NCBI RefSeq assembly: GCF_001076885.1
Contig: NZ_JVDT01000143.1
Coordinates: 1-56,450, forward strand
Origin: Bacillus sp. 522_BSPC
Lineage (GTDB): Bacteria; Bacillota; Bacilli; Bacillales; Cytobacillaceae
Direction: 5' to 3'
DNA length: 56,450 bases
Shown here: piece by piece, positions 43,081-50,884 of the stretch
How positions within the stretch are numbered: position 1 is the stretch's first letter
Layout: each line of letters opens with the position of its first letter
Made by a program: the position numbers and the translations under genes
Notes under the pieces: generated by a model
Told to the model about the DNA's origin: nothing
Database searches by the model: none
The model's input: only the letters and a program-made list of their open reading frames with translations

Positions 43081-43674
43081 TTGCCTATGAAAAAAAGAAA
43101 CAAAACAACTCGTTTGGTTCTACTAGGTCTGCTTACCGCAATTATTATCATTCAAACCATTGTTCCGATATTAGGATATATTCCGACTCCTATACTGAGT
43201 TTAACGATTATTCAGGTTACAGTTATTATTGCAGCTATCGTGTTAGGGCCAGTAGATGGTGCAATTATTGGAGGCGTTTGGGGAGTCATTACGTTCGTTC
43301 GAGCGTTCACCTATCCAACAAGTCCCCTTGCACCAATTATTTTTACAAACCCATTAATATCTGTTTTTCCAAGAGTGATGATTGGGGTAGTGGCAGGGCT
43401 GTTATTTTACAAAGTGCTGAAGGATAGAATGAATGAAACGATTGCGATGAGTATTTCTGGTGTGATTGGTTCACTAACCAATACGATTCTTGTGTTAGGA
43501 TTTGTCTACTTATTTGTAAGAGAGAGCTATGCAAATGCAATAGGAGTGAATGTTGAAGATCTTCTGCCAGCGATACTAGCGATAGTTGGCACAAATGGTG
43601 TACCAGAAGCAATTCTATCAGGGATTCTTACACCAATCATAGCTAAGCCGTTGTTAAAGATAAGAAAAAAATAA
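43081..43674 (+). CDS. ECF transporter substrate-binding (S) component
   Basis: This 197-residue protein has about six helices and the ECF S-component pattern: an N-terminal basic stretch, LVLLGLLTAIIIIQTIVPIL, then VTVIIAAIVLGPVDGAIIGG and a conserved GVWGVITFVRAFTYPTSP region. It binds a vitamin-like substrate and uses a shared EcfA-EcfA'-EcfT energising module encoded elsewhere. AAGGAG at 43069 favours TTG 43081 as start over ATG 43087. The leader has a hairpin (AGCA/TGCT around ACGAAC) but no recognised riboswitch. Pantothenate or another vitamin is possible; not assignable. Confidence 0.82.
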   Translation: MPMKKRNKTTRLVLLGLLTAIIIIQTIVPILGYIPTPILSLTIIQVTVIIAAIVLGPVDGAIIGGVWGVITFVRAFTYPTSPLAPIIFTNPLISVFPRVMIGVVAGLLFYKVLKDRMNETIAMSISGVIGSLTNTILVLGFVYLFVRESYANAIGVNVEDLLPAILAIVGTNGVPEAILSGILTPIIAKPLLKIRKK

Positions 43675-43687
43675 GGAACGGAAAATG

Positions 43688-43917
43688 AGGCTGGGACATA
43701 AGCATTTCAATCAATAATAAACACGACTTATAATATAATTAATTCGCATTAATGTTCGTATTTATTATTTCAGACAAAGGTTTAAAACGACTTAGTTTTA
43801 ACACGTGACTATAGTTAAAAACATAGATAACCATCATGAGAAAGTAGAAGCTTTATTTAAGAGATAAATTAGAGATGTTAGTTGTTACAGATTGGTTATT
43901 TCGTTTTGTCCCAGCCT
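43688..43917. repeat. Dispersed MITE-like repeat, copy 2 (complete, 230 bp)
   Basis: The element starts AGGCTGGGACA and ends TGTCCCAGCCT, an exact 11-base terminal inverted repeat (imperfect for 18). The interior contains AATAAACACGA...TCGTATTTATT and the part shared with the other copies from TTAAAAACATAGATAA to GGTTATTTCGTTTTG. It has no coding capacity. It lies between the ECF S-component gene and the SAM riboswitch. Confidence 0.85.
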
Positions 43918-44054
43918 TATTTTTGCAACAAGGTTCTTTTTTTATTATCGGTCATGCACCAGTAAAATGTTTTTTTATATAATGATAACAATTATTCCTC
44001 CTTAAATACTAGGAAATAAAAATATAATTCCGACTAAACAACTAGAAAAACTTA

Positions 44055-44082
44055 TTGACAATAATAGCAATTATGATAAAAT
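44055..44082 (+). promoter_or_regulatory. Promoter of the SAM-riboswitch transcript
   Basis: TTGACA (44055-44060), 16-base spacer and TAAAAT (44077-44082), 16 bases before the first riboswitch stem. Confidence 0.7.
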
Positions 44083-44098
44083 TTAGAAAATAACGATG

Positions 44099-44201
44099 CT
44101 TATCAAGAGTGACTGAGGGAATTGGCCCAAAGAAGTCCGGCAACCTGCTAAAGTGCAAGGTGCCAAATCCACCAAAATGGATAGCCATTTTGAAAGATAA
44201 G
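44099..44201 (+). promoter_or_regulatory. SAM-I riboswitch (S-box leader)
   Basis: All S-box hallmarks are present in order: CTTATCAAGAGTGACTGAGG, GGCCCAAAGAAGTCCGGCAA, CCTGCTAAAGTGCAAGGTGC, CAAATCCACCAAAATGG and a closing GAAAGATAAG. P1 is CTTATC (44099-44104) with GATAAG (44196-44201). A terminator follows at 44221-44246. In this class SAM binding favours termination, so sulfur/methionine genes are off when SAM is plentiful. Confidence 0.97.
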
Positions 44202-44220
44202 GTAAGAATAATTACCTGCT

Positions 44221-44246
44221 ATCTTTCCGAATGGAAGGATTTTTTT
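44221..44246 (+). terminator. S-box expression-platform terminator
   Basis: ATCTTTCC (44221-44228) pairs with GGAAGGAT (44233-44240, one G-U) around GAAT, then six T. GGTAA/TTACC (44201-44215) is available for the alternative fold. Confidence 0.88.
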
Positions 44247-44382
44247 AGCTTTTATGCATGATTTCTACATGGATAAATCCAAGCAGTCATTTGGTAAGAG
44301 TTTTCGGTACAATAAATGTCTGGCGCAAGCGCTATGCAAATGGTTAATAAGGATTTCACCTTTTTTAAGGAGGGATTTGTTG

Positions 44383-44529
44383 GTGGGGGAAACAAATCAG
44401 CTGGACAAAGTGAAGACTCAATTAGAAGAAATTTTAAAAACAATGCAATTTGGATCTGTCACGTTAGTGGTACAGGATGGGAAAATTATTCAAATTGAAA
44501 AAAATGAAAAAATACGCTTAGGAAAATAA
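44383..44529 (+). CDS. DUF2292 (YezD-like) small protein
   Basis: This product of 48 residues reads MGETNQLDKVKTQLEEILKT, then MQFGSVTLVVQDGKIIQIEK and NEKIRLGK. The FGSVTLVVQDGKIIQIEK core is the DUF2292/YezD signature, a short beta-hairpin protein often linked to sulfur metabolism genes in Bacillus. AAGGAGGG at 44368-44374 is 8 bases before GTG 44383 (TTG at 44380 is closer than ideal). The longer in-frame extension upstream runs back toward the riboswitch terminator and is not credible. It is the first gene after the S-box. Role unknown. Confidence 0.82.
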   Translation: MGETNQLDKVKTQLEEILKTMQFGSVTLVVQDGKIIQIEKNEKIRLGK

Positions 44530-44567
44530 TTTAGGCGTTTTATAAAGAAGCTGACTAGACAAACTAG

Positions 44568-44607
44568 AGGCAACTTTAACTGAGAAAGTGGTTAAAGCTG
44601 CCTTTTT
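44568..44607 (+). terminator. Terminator between the DUF2292 gene and cysH
   Basis: AGGCAACTTTAAC (44568-44580) pairs with GTTAAAGCTGCCT (44591-44603, one A/C mismatch), followed by T to 44607. A second hairpin TGGTTAT/ATAACCA lies further on (about 44659-44681). No clear promoter for cysH was found between 44608 and 44716. Confidence 0.75.
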
Positions 44608-44716
44608 GCATAAAGTGGCATTTAATCAACGGGATAGTCGATTAAAGAAAATAATGGTTGGTTATACGCAGATAACCAGATGCTTACGCTTTTCTAATAG
44701 GGATGGAGGATTGTTT

Positions 44717-45433
44717 ATGAGTGAGTTATTAACCTATGAAACAATTGATACGTATCCTCCTGTTGACTTTTCGAGTGAAACGGAGACAAAGGGAGCTTTA
44801 GAGGTTTTAAAGTGGGCCTATGATACGTATAAAGATGATATTGTTTATGCTTGTAGCTTTGGAATTGAAGGGATTGTGCTAATCGATTTAATCTCGAAAA
44901 TAAAGAAAGATGCTCATATTGTCTTTTTAGATACAGATGTACATTTTGATGAAACCTACGAATTAATTGATAAAGTGAAAAAACGGTATCCTGATTTGCA
45001 AATAGAAATGAAAAAGCCGGCTATTACATTAGAGGAACAGGCAGCTCAATATGGAGAGGAGCTTTGGCTATCTAATCCAAATAAGTGCTGTGAAATTAGG
45101 AAGGTGATTCCTTTAAATGAAGTATTATCTGAGCCGATTGCTTGGATATCTGGACTTAGAAGAGAACAGTCGGAAACAAGAAAAAACACACAATATCTTA
45201 ATAAAGATAATAAATTTAAGTCAATTAAAGTTTGTCCACTTATTCATTGGACATGGAAGGATGTTTGGAGATACGCCCATAAGAATTCTTTAGATTACAA
45301 TATTCTTCATGATAAAGGCTATCCTAGCATTGGCTGCAGAACATGTACACAGGCAGCTATTAATATGGATGATTTACGTTCTGGAAGATGGTCAGGAAAA
45401 GGAAAAACAGAATGCGGGTTACACTTACAATAA
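44717..45433 (+). CDS. cysH: Phosphoadenylyl/adenylyl-sulfate reductase (CysH)
   Basis: This 238-residue enzyme reduces APS and/or PAPS to sulfite with thioredoxin. The PAPS-reductase P-loop-like motif [16 protein letters not shown], the [14 protein letters not shown] block and [12 protein letters not shown] are present. The cysteine pattern KCCEIRKV ... GCRTCTQ plus ECGLHLQ at the end is that of [4Fe-4S] enzymes able to use APS, as in B. subtilis CysH. ATG 44717 has GGAGGA at 44705; the frame is open 43 codons further upstream across the preceding hairpins, which I disregard. It is first of the cysH-cysP-sat-cysC run. Confidence 0.95.
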   Translation: MSELLTYETIDTYPPVDFSSETETKGALEVLKWAYDTYKDDIVYACSFGIEGIVLIDLISKIKKDAHIVFLDTDVHFDETYELIDKVKKRYPDLQIEMKKPAITLEEQAAQYGEELWLSNPNKCCEIRKVIPLNEVLSEPIAWISGLRREQSETRKNTQYLNKDNKFKSIKVCPLIHWTWKDVWRYAHKNSLDYNILHDKGYPSIGCRTCTQAAINMDDLRSGRWSGKGKTECGLHLQ

Positions 45434-45452
45434 TGAGTAGAGGTACACGGGT

Positions 45453-46529
45453 ATGATCGTTGTTCTAGCAGGTATTATGTCATTGTTTTTTGCAATGAAC
45501 ATTGGCGCAAGTGGTGCAGCAGCAAGTCTTGGTGTTGCATATGGATCAGGCGCTATTCCTAAAAAGAGAGTAGCTTTGCTCATATGTGCAGTTGCAATCT
45601 TACTGGGGGCAGTTATTGGCGGAAGTGAAGTAGTAAAAACAGTTGGGGAAGGGTTAATTCCAAGCAATATCCTTGATGCCAAAATCGTTTTAATCATATT
45701 ATCATCAGCTGCTCTTTCCTTATTTATTGCGAATATAATGGGGATTCCCCTTTCGACAAGTGAAATTACAGTTGGTAGTGTAGTAGGAGTAGGTGTAGCT
45801 TTTAAAAGCTTATATATTGCGAATATATTATGGATTGTCTTTTTTTGGATTTTAGTTCCTATCGTTTCTTTTTTTATTGCTTTAGGGGCTGGAAAATATA
45901 TAAGAAAGCTTGAAAGTCAAAATGAATGGATACGTAATCCAAGTAATGAAAAATATTTATCTATTTTCGTCATTATCGTTGGCTGCTTTGAAGCTTTCTC
46001 TGCAGGGATGAACAATGTCGCAAACTCTATTGGACCATTAGTTGGTGCAAACATGATATCTATGCAAACAGGAGTAGTTGTAGGTGGTTTTTTCATTGCA
46101 ATTGGAGCCTTTTTGTTAGGCGGAAGAGTACTTCAGACCAATGGGAAGAAAATTGTCCAATTTAGCAAGCTTGAAGGAGGACTCATTTCAGGAACAGGTG
46201 CAACACTTGTTATGATTGCTTCTATATTTGGATTGCCAGTGCCATTAACACAGGTCACAAGTTCAGCAATTATTGGCATTGGAGTATCAAAGAATGGATA
46301 TGGAATGCTGAAAAAGAAATTAGTGCTCAGAATATTTAAGGTATGGATTGTTTCGCCAGTCTTATCATTAGTTATTTCTTATAGTCTAATTCAAGTATTC
46401 ATAAAAGCAGATATCTATAATGTACTTATAATTCTTAGTGTTTGTATTGCAACACTTGGAATTATAAGCTTGATGAAAACCATTCGAGAAGATAATAGCA
46501 CTATTTATGAAGACGGTGGCGGGATTTAA
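45453..46529 (+). CDS. cysP: Sulfate permease CysP (PiT family)
   Basis: This 358-residue membrane transporter of the inorganic phosphate transporter family serves as a sulfate importer in Bacillus. Repeated PiT signature halves are visible: FFAMNIGASGAAASLGVAYG near residues 10-29 and SAGMNNVANSIGPLVGANMI near 185-204. About ten helices are present, with a soluble loop near residues 150-165. It lies 19 bases after cysH and 66 bases before sat, matching the B. subtilis order and supporting sulfate over phosphate as substrate. Confidence 0.93.
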   Translation: MIVVLAGIMSLFFAMNIGASGAAASLGVAYGSGAIPKKRVALLICAVAILLGAVIGGSEVVKTVGEGLIPSNILDAKIVLIILSSAALSLFIANIMGIPLSTSEITVGSVVGVGVAFKSLYIANILWIVFFWILVPIVSFFIALGAGKYIRKLESQNEWIRNPSNEKYLSIFVIIVGCFEAFSAGMNNVANSIGPLVGANMISMQTGVVVGGFFIAIGAFLLGGRVLQTNGKKIVQFSKLEGGLISGTGATLVMIASIFGLPVPLTQVTSSAIIGIGVSKNGYGMLKKKLVLRIFKVWIVSPVLSLVISYSLIQVFIKADIYNVLIILSVCIATLGIISLMKTIREDNSTIYEDGGGI

Positions 46530-46595
46530 TAGAACGAACTGGAAAAAGGACTTTTATACCTAAAAAAACAATCAAAAACGAAAGGTGTGCTAAAA

Positions 46596-47744
46596 ATGGC
46601 TTTAAGTCAACCACACGGTGGAAAATTAATTAATTTATACGATCCTAAATATGATGTATCTGAACTAAAGGTAGAACTAGAAATTGACACGGTTGCACTT
46701 AGTGATCTGGAGCTAATTGGAAACGGAGCATATAGCCCGCTAACCGGATTTCTATCACAAAAAGATTATGAAGCAGTTGTGGAAAATATGCACTTATCTA
46801 CTGGAGAAGTGTGGAGTATTCCTATTACATTACCTATTTCACAGGAACAATCAGAATCTATTAATCTTCACGATACAGTTAAATTAGTATATCAAGGAGA
46901 AGTGTATGGTGTACTGACAGTAGAGGATATTTACATTCCAGATAAAGATAAAGAGGCAGTATCTGTTTACCGTACAGATGATTTAGCACATCCGGGTGTT
47001 AAGAAAATGTTTGACCGAGGAAATATTTATCTTGGCGGACCAATTAAACTAGTAAAGAAAGTAGATAAAACAGATTTTAGTAGTTTTTACTTAGATCCAG
47101 CAGAAACAAGAGCTGTGTTTGCGGAAAAGGGCTGGAAGACAGTAGTAGGGTTCCAAACAAGAAATCCAGTTCACCGTGCTCATGAATATATTCAAAAATC
47201 AGCGCTTGAAATTGTCGATGGTCTATTTTTAAACCCATTGGTAGGAGAAACAAAGTCTGATGATATTCCCGCAGATGTTCGTATGGAAAGCTATCAAGTC
47301 CTATTGAAAAACTACTATCCAGAAGATCGTGTTTTCTTAGCTGTATTTCCAGCTGCTATGCGCTATGCAGGCCCAAGAGAAGCGGTGTTCCATGCGATGG
47401 TAAGAAAGAACTATGGCTGTACTCATTTTATTGTAGGTCGTGATCATGCAGGAGTTGGAAGCTACTATGGAACATATGATGCACAAAGAATCTTTGCTCA
47501 ATTTACCCAAGATGAGCTAGGCATTAATCTTTTATTCTTTGAACATAGTTTCTATTGTAAGAAATGTGAAAACATGGCTTCTACAAAGACTTGCCCACAC
47601 GGTAGTGAACATCATGAAATTTTATCTGGTACAAAGGTTCGTGAACTTTTAAGAAACGGAGAAATTCCACCAAGTACATTTAGCCGTAAAGAAGTAGTGG
47701 AAGTGCTAATCAAAGGGTTACAAAAACAAGAAATCCATTCTTAA
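46596..47744 (+). CDS. sat: Sulfate adenylyltransferase (ATP sulfurylase)
   Basis: This 382-residue enzyme makes APS from sulfate and ATP. Active-site motifs are [14 protein letters not shown] (QxRN plus HxxH) near residues 188-201, [20 protein letters not shown] and [21 protein letters not shown] metal-binding cysteine loop ([18 protein letters not shown]) typical of bacterial homomeric Sat follows. ATG 46596 is chosen with AAAGGTG at 46581; a GTG at 46587 is inside that site. It is followed 15 bases later by cysC. Confidence 0.97.
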   Translation: MALSQPHGGKLINLYDPKYDVSELKVELEIDTVALSDLELIGNGAYSPLTGFLSQKDYEAVVENMHLSTGEVWSIPITLPISQEQSESINLHDTVKLVYQGEVYGVLTVEDIYIPDKDKEAVSVYRTDDLAHPGVKKMFDRGNIYLGGPIKLVKKVDKTDFSSFYLDPAETRAVFAEKGWKTVVGFQTRNPVHRAHEYIQKSALEIVDGLFLNPLVGETKSDDIPADVRMESYQVLLKNYYPEDRVFLAVFPAAMRYAGPREAVFHAMVRKNYGCTHFIVGRDHAGVGSYYGTYDAQRIFAQFTQDELGINLLFFEHSFYCKKCENMASTKTCPHGSEHHEILSGTKVRELLRNGEIPPSTFSRKEVVEVLIKGLQKQEIHS

Positions 47745-47759
47745 AGGAGAGAGAACGTT

Positions 47760-48365
47760 TTGAGCCAAAGTACAAATATCACATGGCATGATCATGCTGT
47801 AACAAAAAAGGATAGAAGAGAAAAAAATAAGCATCATAGCTATGTCCTATGGTTTACAGGGTTATCTGGCTCTGGAAAATCGACGGTTGCAAATGCTGTC
47901 GCCAAAAGATTATTTGACGATCAGACAAATAGCTATGTCCTAGATGGAGACAATATTCGTTTTGGAATTAATAAAGACTTAGGATTTTCTGATGAGGATC
48001 GAAAAGAAAACATCAGAAGGATTGGAGAAGTAAGTAAGCTTTTTGTAGATAGTGGGCATGTAGTACTAACTGCCTTCATTTCTCCATTTCGTGAAGATCG
48101 TGATAGGGTTAGAGCTTTATTAGAAGAAAACGAGTTTATTGAAGTATATATAAAGTGTTCTTTAGAGGCTTGTGAAGCAAGGGATCCGAAAGGCTTGTAC
48201 GAGAAGGCAAGGAAAGGCATCATTAAAGATTTTACAGGGATTAGTTCTCCATATGAGGAGCCCGTTCATCCCGAAATAGTAGTGGATACAGAAAAATATT
48301 CTATTGATGAGTGTGTGGAACAAATCGTACAATATTTAAAAGAAAAAGAATATTACATCTCTTAA
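47760..48365 (+). CDS. cysC: Adenylyl-sulfate kinase (APS kinase)
   Basis: This 201-residue kinase phosphorylates APS to PAPS. The P-loop GLSGSGKST lies at residues 34-42, the [20 protein letters not shown] substrate loop near 61-80, and [15 protein letters not shown] and EDPKGLY-like [12 protein letters not shown] follow. It starts at TTG 47760 with AAAGGAGAG 8 bases upstream. CysH here has the cysteine set of APS-using enzymes, so PAPS formation may be partly bypassed. It is the last gene before an inter-cistronic hairpin at 48370-48440. Confidence 0.96.
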   Translation: MSQSTNITWHDHAVTKKDRREKNKHHSYVLWFTGLSGSGKSTVANAVAKRLFDDQTNSYVLDGDNIRFGINKDLGFSDEDRKENIRRIGEVSKLFVDSGHVVLTAFISPFREDRDRVRALLEENEFIEVYIKCSLEACEARDPKGLYEKARKGIIKDFTGISSPYEEPVHPEIVVDTEKYSIDECVEQIVQYLKEKEYYIS

Positions 48366-48369
48366 TGTA

Positions 48370-48440
48370 GGGAAAAGGAGAAACCTGGGCGTGGTCTGTG
48401 GGATAACTATCCGTTCATTGGTATTTCCTTTCCCCTCTTT
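48370..48440 (+). terminator. Hairpin between cysC and sumT, possible partial terminator
   Basis: GGGAAAAGGAGAAACC (48370-48385) can pair with GGTATTTCCTTTCCC (48420-48434), with small bulges, and CTCTTTTC follows. It may lower expression of the siroheme genes relative to the sulfate genes. Confidence 0.5.
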
Positions 48441-48478
48441 TCATTAACCTAAGAGAAACAACGAGAAGGGTGGATAAA

Positions 48479-49252
48479 ATGGGGAAAGTATATCTAGTTG
48501 GCGCAGGACCAGGAGATCCAGATTTAATAACGGTAAAAGGACTAAAGTGTATCAAAAATGCAGATGTTATCTTATATGATCGCTTAGTAAATCGAGAGTT
48601 ATTAGAATATGCAAGACCTAAGGCAGAACTGATTTATTGTGGCAAGCTTCCCCATCACCACGCTATGAAGCAGGAATTGATTAATCAAACACTAATTAAG
48701 CATGCCAAAAAAGGAAAGACAGTGACAAGGCTAAAAGGTGGAGATCCATTTGTATTTGGACGGGGAGGAGAAGAAGCGGAAGAATTAGCCAAAAATCAGA
48801 TTCCCTTTGAAATTGTGCCAGGAATTACAGCAGGCATTGCTGCACCAAGCTATGCAGGTATTCCGGTGACGCACCGTAATTATGGATCCTCCTTTGCTTT
48901 TGTAACAGGGCATATGAAAAATGGGGAGGAAGACCATATAAAATGGGAAGCACTTTCGCAAATTGATACCCTTGCTATCTATATGGGAGTAAAAAATCTT
49001 CCATCTATTCAGTCAAAGCTGCTCTCTTTTGGAAAAAATAGCACAACCCCTGTAGCTTTAATAAATTGGGGGACAACTCTAAAGCAAAAGACGATTGTAA
49101 CGGATTTGCAGCATATGATAGAAGATGCGGTAAAAGGGAAAATTGAAAATCCATGTATGATTGTCATTGGAGAGGTAGTAAAAATGCGAGAGAAAATCCA
49201 ATGGTTTGAAGAAAGCTTCGGAGAGGACATGCCAAAAGAGGTGGTTTTATAG
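48479..49252 (+). CDS. sumT: Uroporphyrinogen-III C-methyltransferase (SumT)
   Basis: This 257-residue SAM-dependent enzyme makes precorrin-2 from uroporphyrinogen III, the first step to siroheme. Motifs: VYLVGAGPGDPDLITVKGLK at the start, DVILYDRLVNRELL, RLKGGDPFVFGRGGEEAEEL near residues 81-100, and EIVPGITAGIAAPSYAGIPV followed by THR. ATG 48479 is preceded by GAGAAGGG; the upstream in-frame GTG at 48470 is part of that site. It corresponds to ylnD of B. subtilis. The stop overlaps the next gene by one base. Confidence 0.96.
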   Translation: MGKVYLVGAGPGDPDLITVKGLKCIKNADVILYDRLVNRELLEYARPKAELIYCGKLPHHHAMKQELINQTLIKHAKKGKTVTRLKGGDPFVFGRGGEEAEELAKNQIPFEIVPGITAGIAAPSYAGIPVTHRNYGSSFAFVTGHMKNGEEDHIKWEALSQIDTLAIYMGVKNLPSIQSKLLSFGKNSTTPVALINWGTTLKQKTIVTDLQHMIEDAVKGKIENPCMIVIGEVVKMREKIQWFEESFGEDMPKEVVL

Positions 49253-50019
49253 TGGAGGCAATATTATATATCTGTCATGGAAGCAGGGTAAAGGAAGCCA
49301 GTGAGCAGGCTATCTCCTTTGTAAAGAAGTGTATGGAGAGCAATGAATTTAAAGGGATACAAGAATACTCCTTTTTAGAATTGTCGGAGCCTTCCATAGA
49401 AGAGGGGTTTCGAAATTGTATTGAAAAAGGAGCCACTACTGTTTATATCATCCCTGTGTTGCTTCTCACGGCAGCACATGCTAAAAAAGATATTCCGGAA
49501 ATATTAGAAAAACTTTCGATAGAATATCCCGATGTTCACATAAAATATGGCAAACCAATCGGTGTTCATCCTCAAATGGTTGAAATTGTTGCAGATAAGA
49601 TTAAACGTACATCTATTTATAAGAAAACAAAGGAGGAAGTACTTGTTATTCTTGTTGGGCGTGGCAGCAGTGACCCAGATGTAAAACGGGATCTATGCAA
49701 AATCGCTTCCCTAATTGAAACGGAAGTAGACCGAATTGTTGTACAGGATTGCTATTTAACTGCTGCACAGCCTAGCTTTGAAGAAGCGCTTCAAATGGCT
49801 GACCAATCTTCCTATCGCCATGTGTTAGTTATTCCATATCTTTTGTTTACCGGAGTTTTAATGAAATCGATGGAAAAAACAATAAATAAAATAAAGAGTA
49901 TCGATAAAGAATACGTCCTCGCTCCTTATTTAGGCTATGACCCATTAATAGCAGGGATATTAAAAGAGAGAATAGATGAAATGATGGTAGGTAATGAATA
50001 TGATCTCATTACTAGTTGA
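49252..50019 (+). CDS. sirB: Sirohydrochlorin ferrochelatase (SirB, CbiX-like)
   Basis: This 255-residue cytosolic chelatase inserts iron into sirohydrochlorin to make siroheme. It has two CbiX-like halves. The first begins ILYICHGSRVKEASEQAI with the metal-binding His, then VYIIPVLLLTAAHAKKDIPE; the second has VLVILVGRGSSDPDVKRDLC and HVLVIPYLLFTGVLMKSMEK. It starts at GTG 49252 overlapping the sumT stop, with AGAGGTGG 7 bases upstream. The 3' end overlaps sirC by 26 bases. It corresponds to ylnE of B. subtilis. Confidence 0.94.
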   Translation: MEAILYICHGSRVKEASEQAISFVKKCMESNEFKGIQEYSFLELSEPSIEEGFRNCIEKGATTVYIIPVLLLTAAHAKKDIPEILEKLSIEYPDVHIKYGKPIGVHPQMVEIVADKIKRTSIYKKTKEEVLVILVGRGSSDPDVKRDLCKIASLIETEVDRIVVQDCYLTAAQPSFEEALQMADQSSYRHVLVIPYLLFTGVLMKSMEKTINKIKSIDKEYVLAPYLGYDPLIAGILKERIDEMMVGNEYDLITS

Positions 50020-50605
50020 GCTAAAAGATAGGCATTGTGTGGTAGTTGGTGGCGGCAAGATTGCCTATCGAAAGGTAATGATGCTTTTAGAGGAAGAAGC
50101 CAAGGTGACGGTAATCAGTCCTAAAGCATGCAGCGAAATAGAAGAGCTTTCAAAAGGTGAGAAAATAAAGCTGATTCAAAGAAAAGCAGTTGAAGAAGAT
50201 TTTTCCCATGCTTTTCTAACCATTGCTGCAACAAATGAGGTGGAAGAAAATCGCCGTATCACGCAAAGACTTAAATCGATCAGCTTAGTAAATGATGCAT
50301 CTGCCTATGAAGAGGGAAATTGTCAAATCCCAGCTAGCTTTAAAAAAGGGCGATTACATTTAAGTGTTTCTACGAATGGTGCCAGTCCAAAATTGGCTAA
50401 AAGAATGAAGGAAGTATGGCAAGAGAAGTATGATGATAACTATATTGCGTATATTGACTTTTTATATGAGGTTCGAAACCTTTTAAAGCAAAAATCACTT
50501 CCTCCTGAAGTTTCCCATGCAATCTTAGAAGAAATATTAGATAATGCCTATAAAGATTCAGGTGAATTACGACATATTTACTATAAAAAGCTCTTGAACC
50601 TCTAA
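49994..50605 (+). CDS. sirC: Precorrin-2 dehydrogenase (SirC)
   Basis: This 203-residue NAD-dependent enzyme oxidises precorrin-2 to sirohydrochlorin. The Rossmann motif CVVVGGGKIAYRKVMMLLEE (about residues 14-33) and IPASFKKGRLHLSVSTNGAS followed by PKLAKRMKE (about 113-141) are diagnostic for the SirC/CysG N-terminal family. It starts within the end of sirB (ATG 49994 or 50000). It is the last gene of the run and overlaps the operon terminator. It corresponds to ylnF of B. subtilis. Confidence 0.94.
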   Translation: MNMISLLVELKDRHCVVVGGGKIAYRKVMMLLEEEAKVTVISPKACSEIEELSKGEKIKLIQRKAVEEDFSHAFLTIAATNEVEENRRITQRLKSISLVNDASAYEEGNCQIPASFKKGRLHLSVSTNGASPKLAKRMKEVWQEKYDDNYIAYIDFLYEVRNLLKQKSLPPEVSHAILEEILDNAYKDSGELRHIYYKKLLNL

Positions 50606-50634
50606 CCAAATGAGATGGTTTAGGGTTTTTTTTT
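50597..50634 (+). terminator. Terminator of the cys/siroheme operon
   Basis: AACCT and AACCA (50597-50608, with a two-base internal mismatch) pair with TGGTTTAGGGTT (50616-50627), and a long T-run follows. The gap to the kinase gene (50635-50884) shows nothing else certain. Confidence 0.75.
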
Positions 50635-50884
50635 ATATGCTTTTTTGGACAGGCAGTTATATTGTTTGAAGCACTGCCCCCATTCTAGGAAGTAGACTTT
50701 ACTGCGCTCCTAACATTTGATCGTTCTTCTAGTGGCTTCAAGTTTCATCCAATTATCATATTGTATCCTTGTCCCGTTTAACATATAATTTTTGTATAAT
50801 GGTATTATTTTCATAACTTTTAAAAAAATCCCGACCAGTTTAAACATGGCGCTCATTTAAATTGGTAGATTAATAGGAGGATAC

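Noticed and set aside
44254-44382. N-terminal extension of the DUF2292 protein
   Set aside because: The extra 43 codons start just after the riboswitch terminator and read unlike the family, while AAGGAGGG marks GTG 44383.
44588-44716. N-terminal extension of CysH
   Set aside because: It begins inside a terminator hairpin and has no family similarity; ATG 44717 has GGAGGA.
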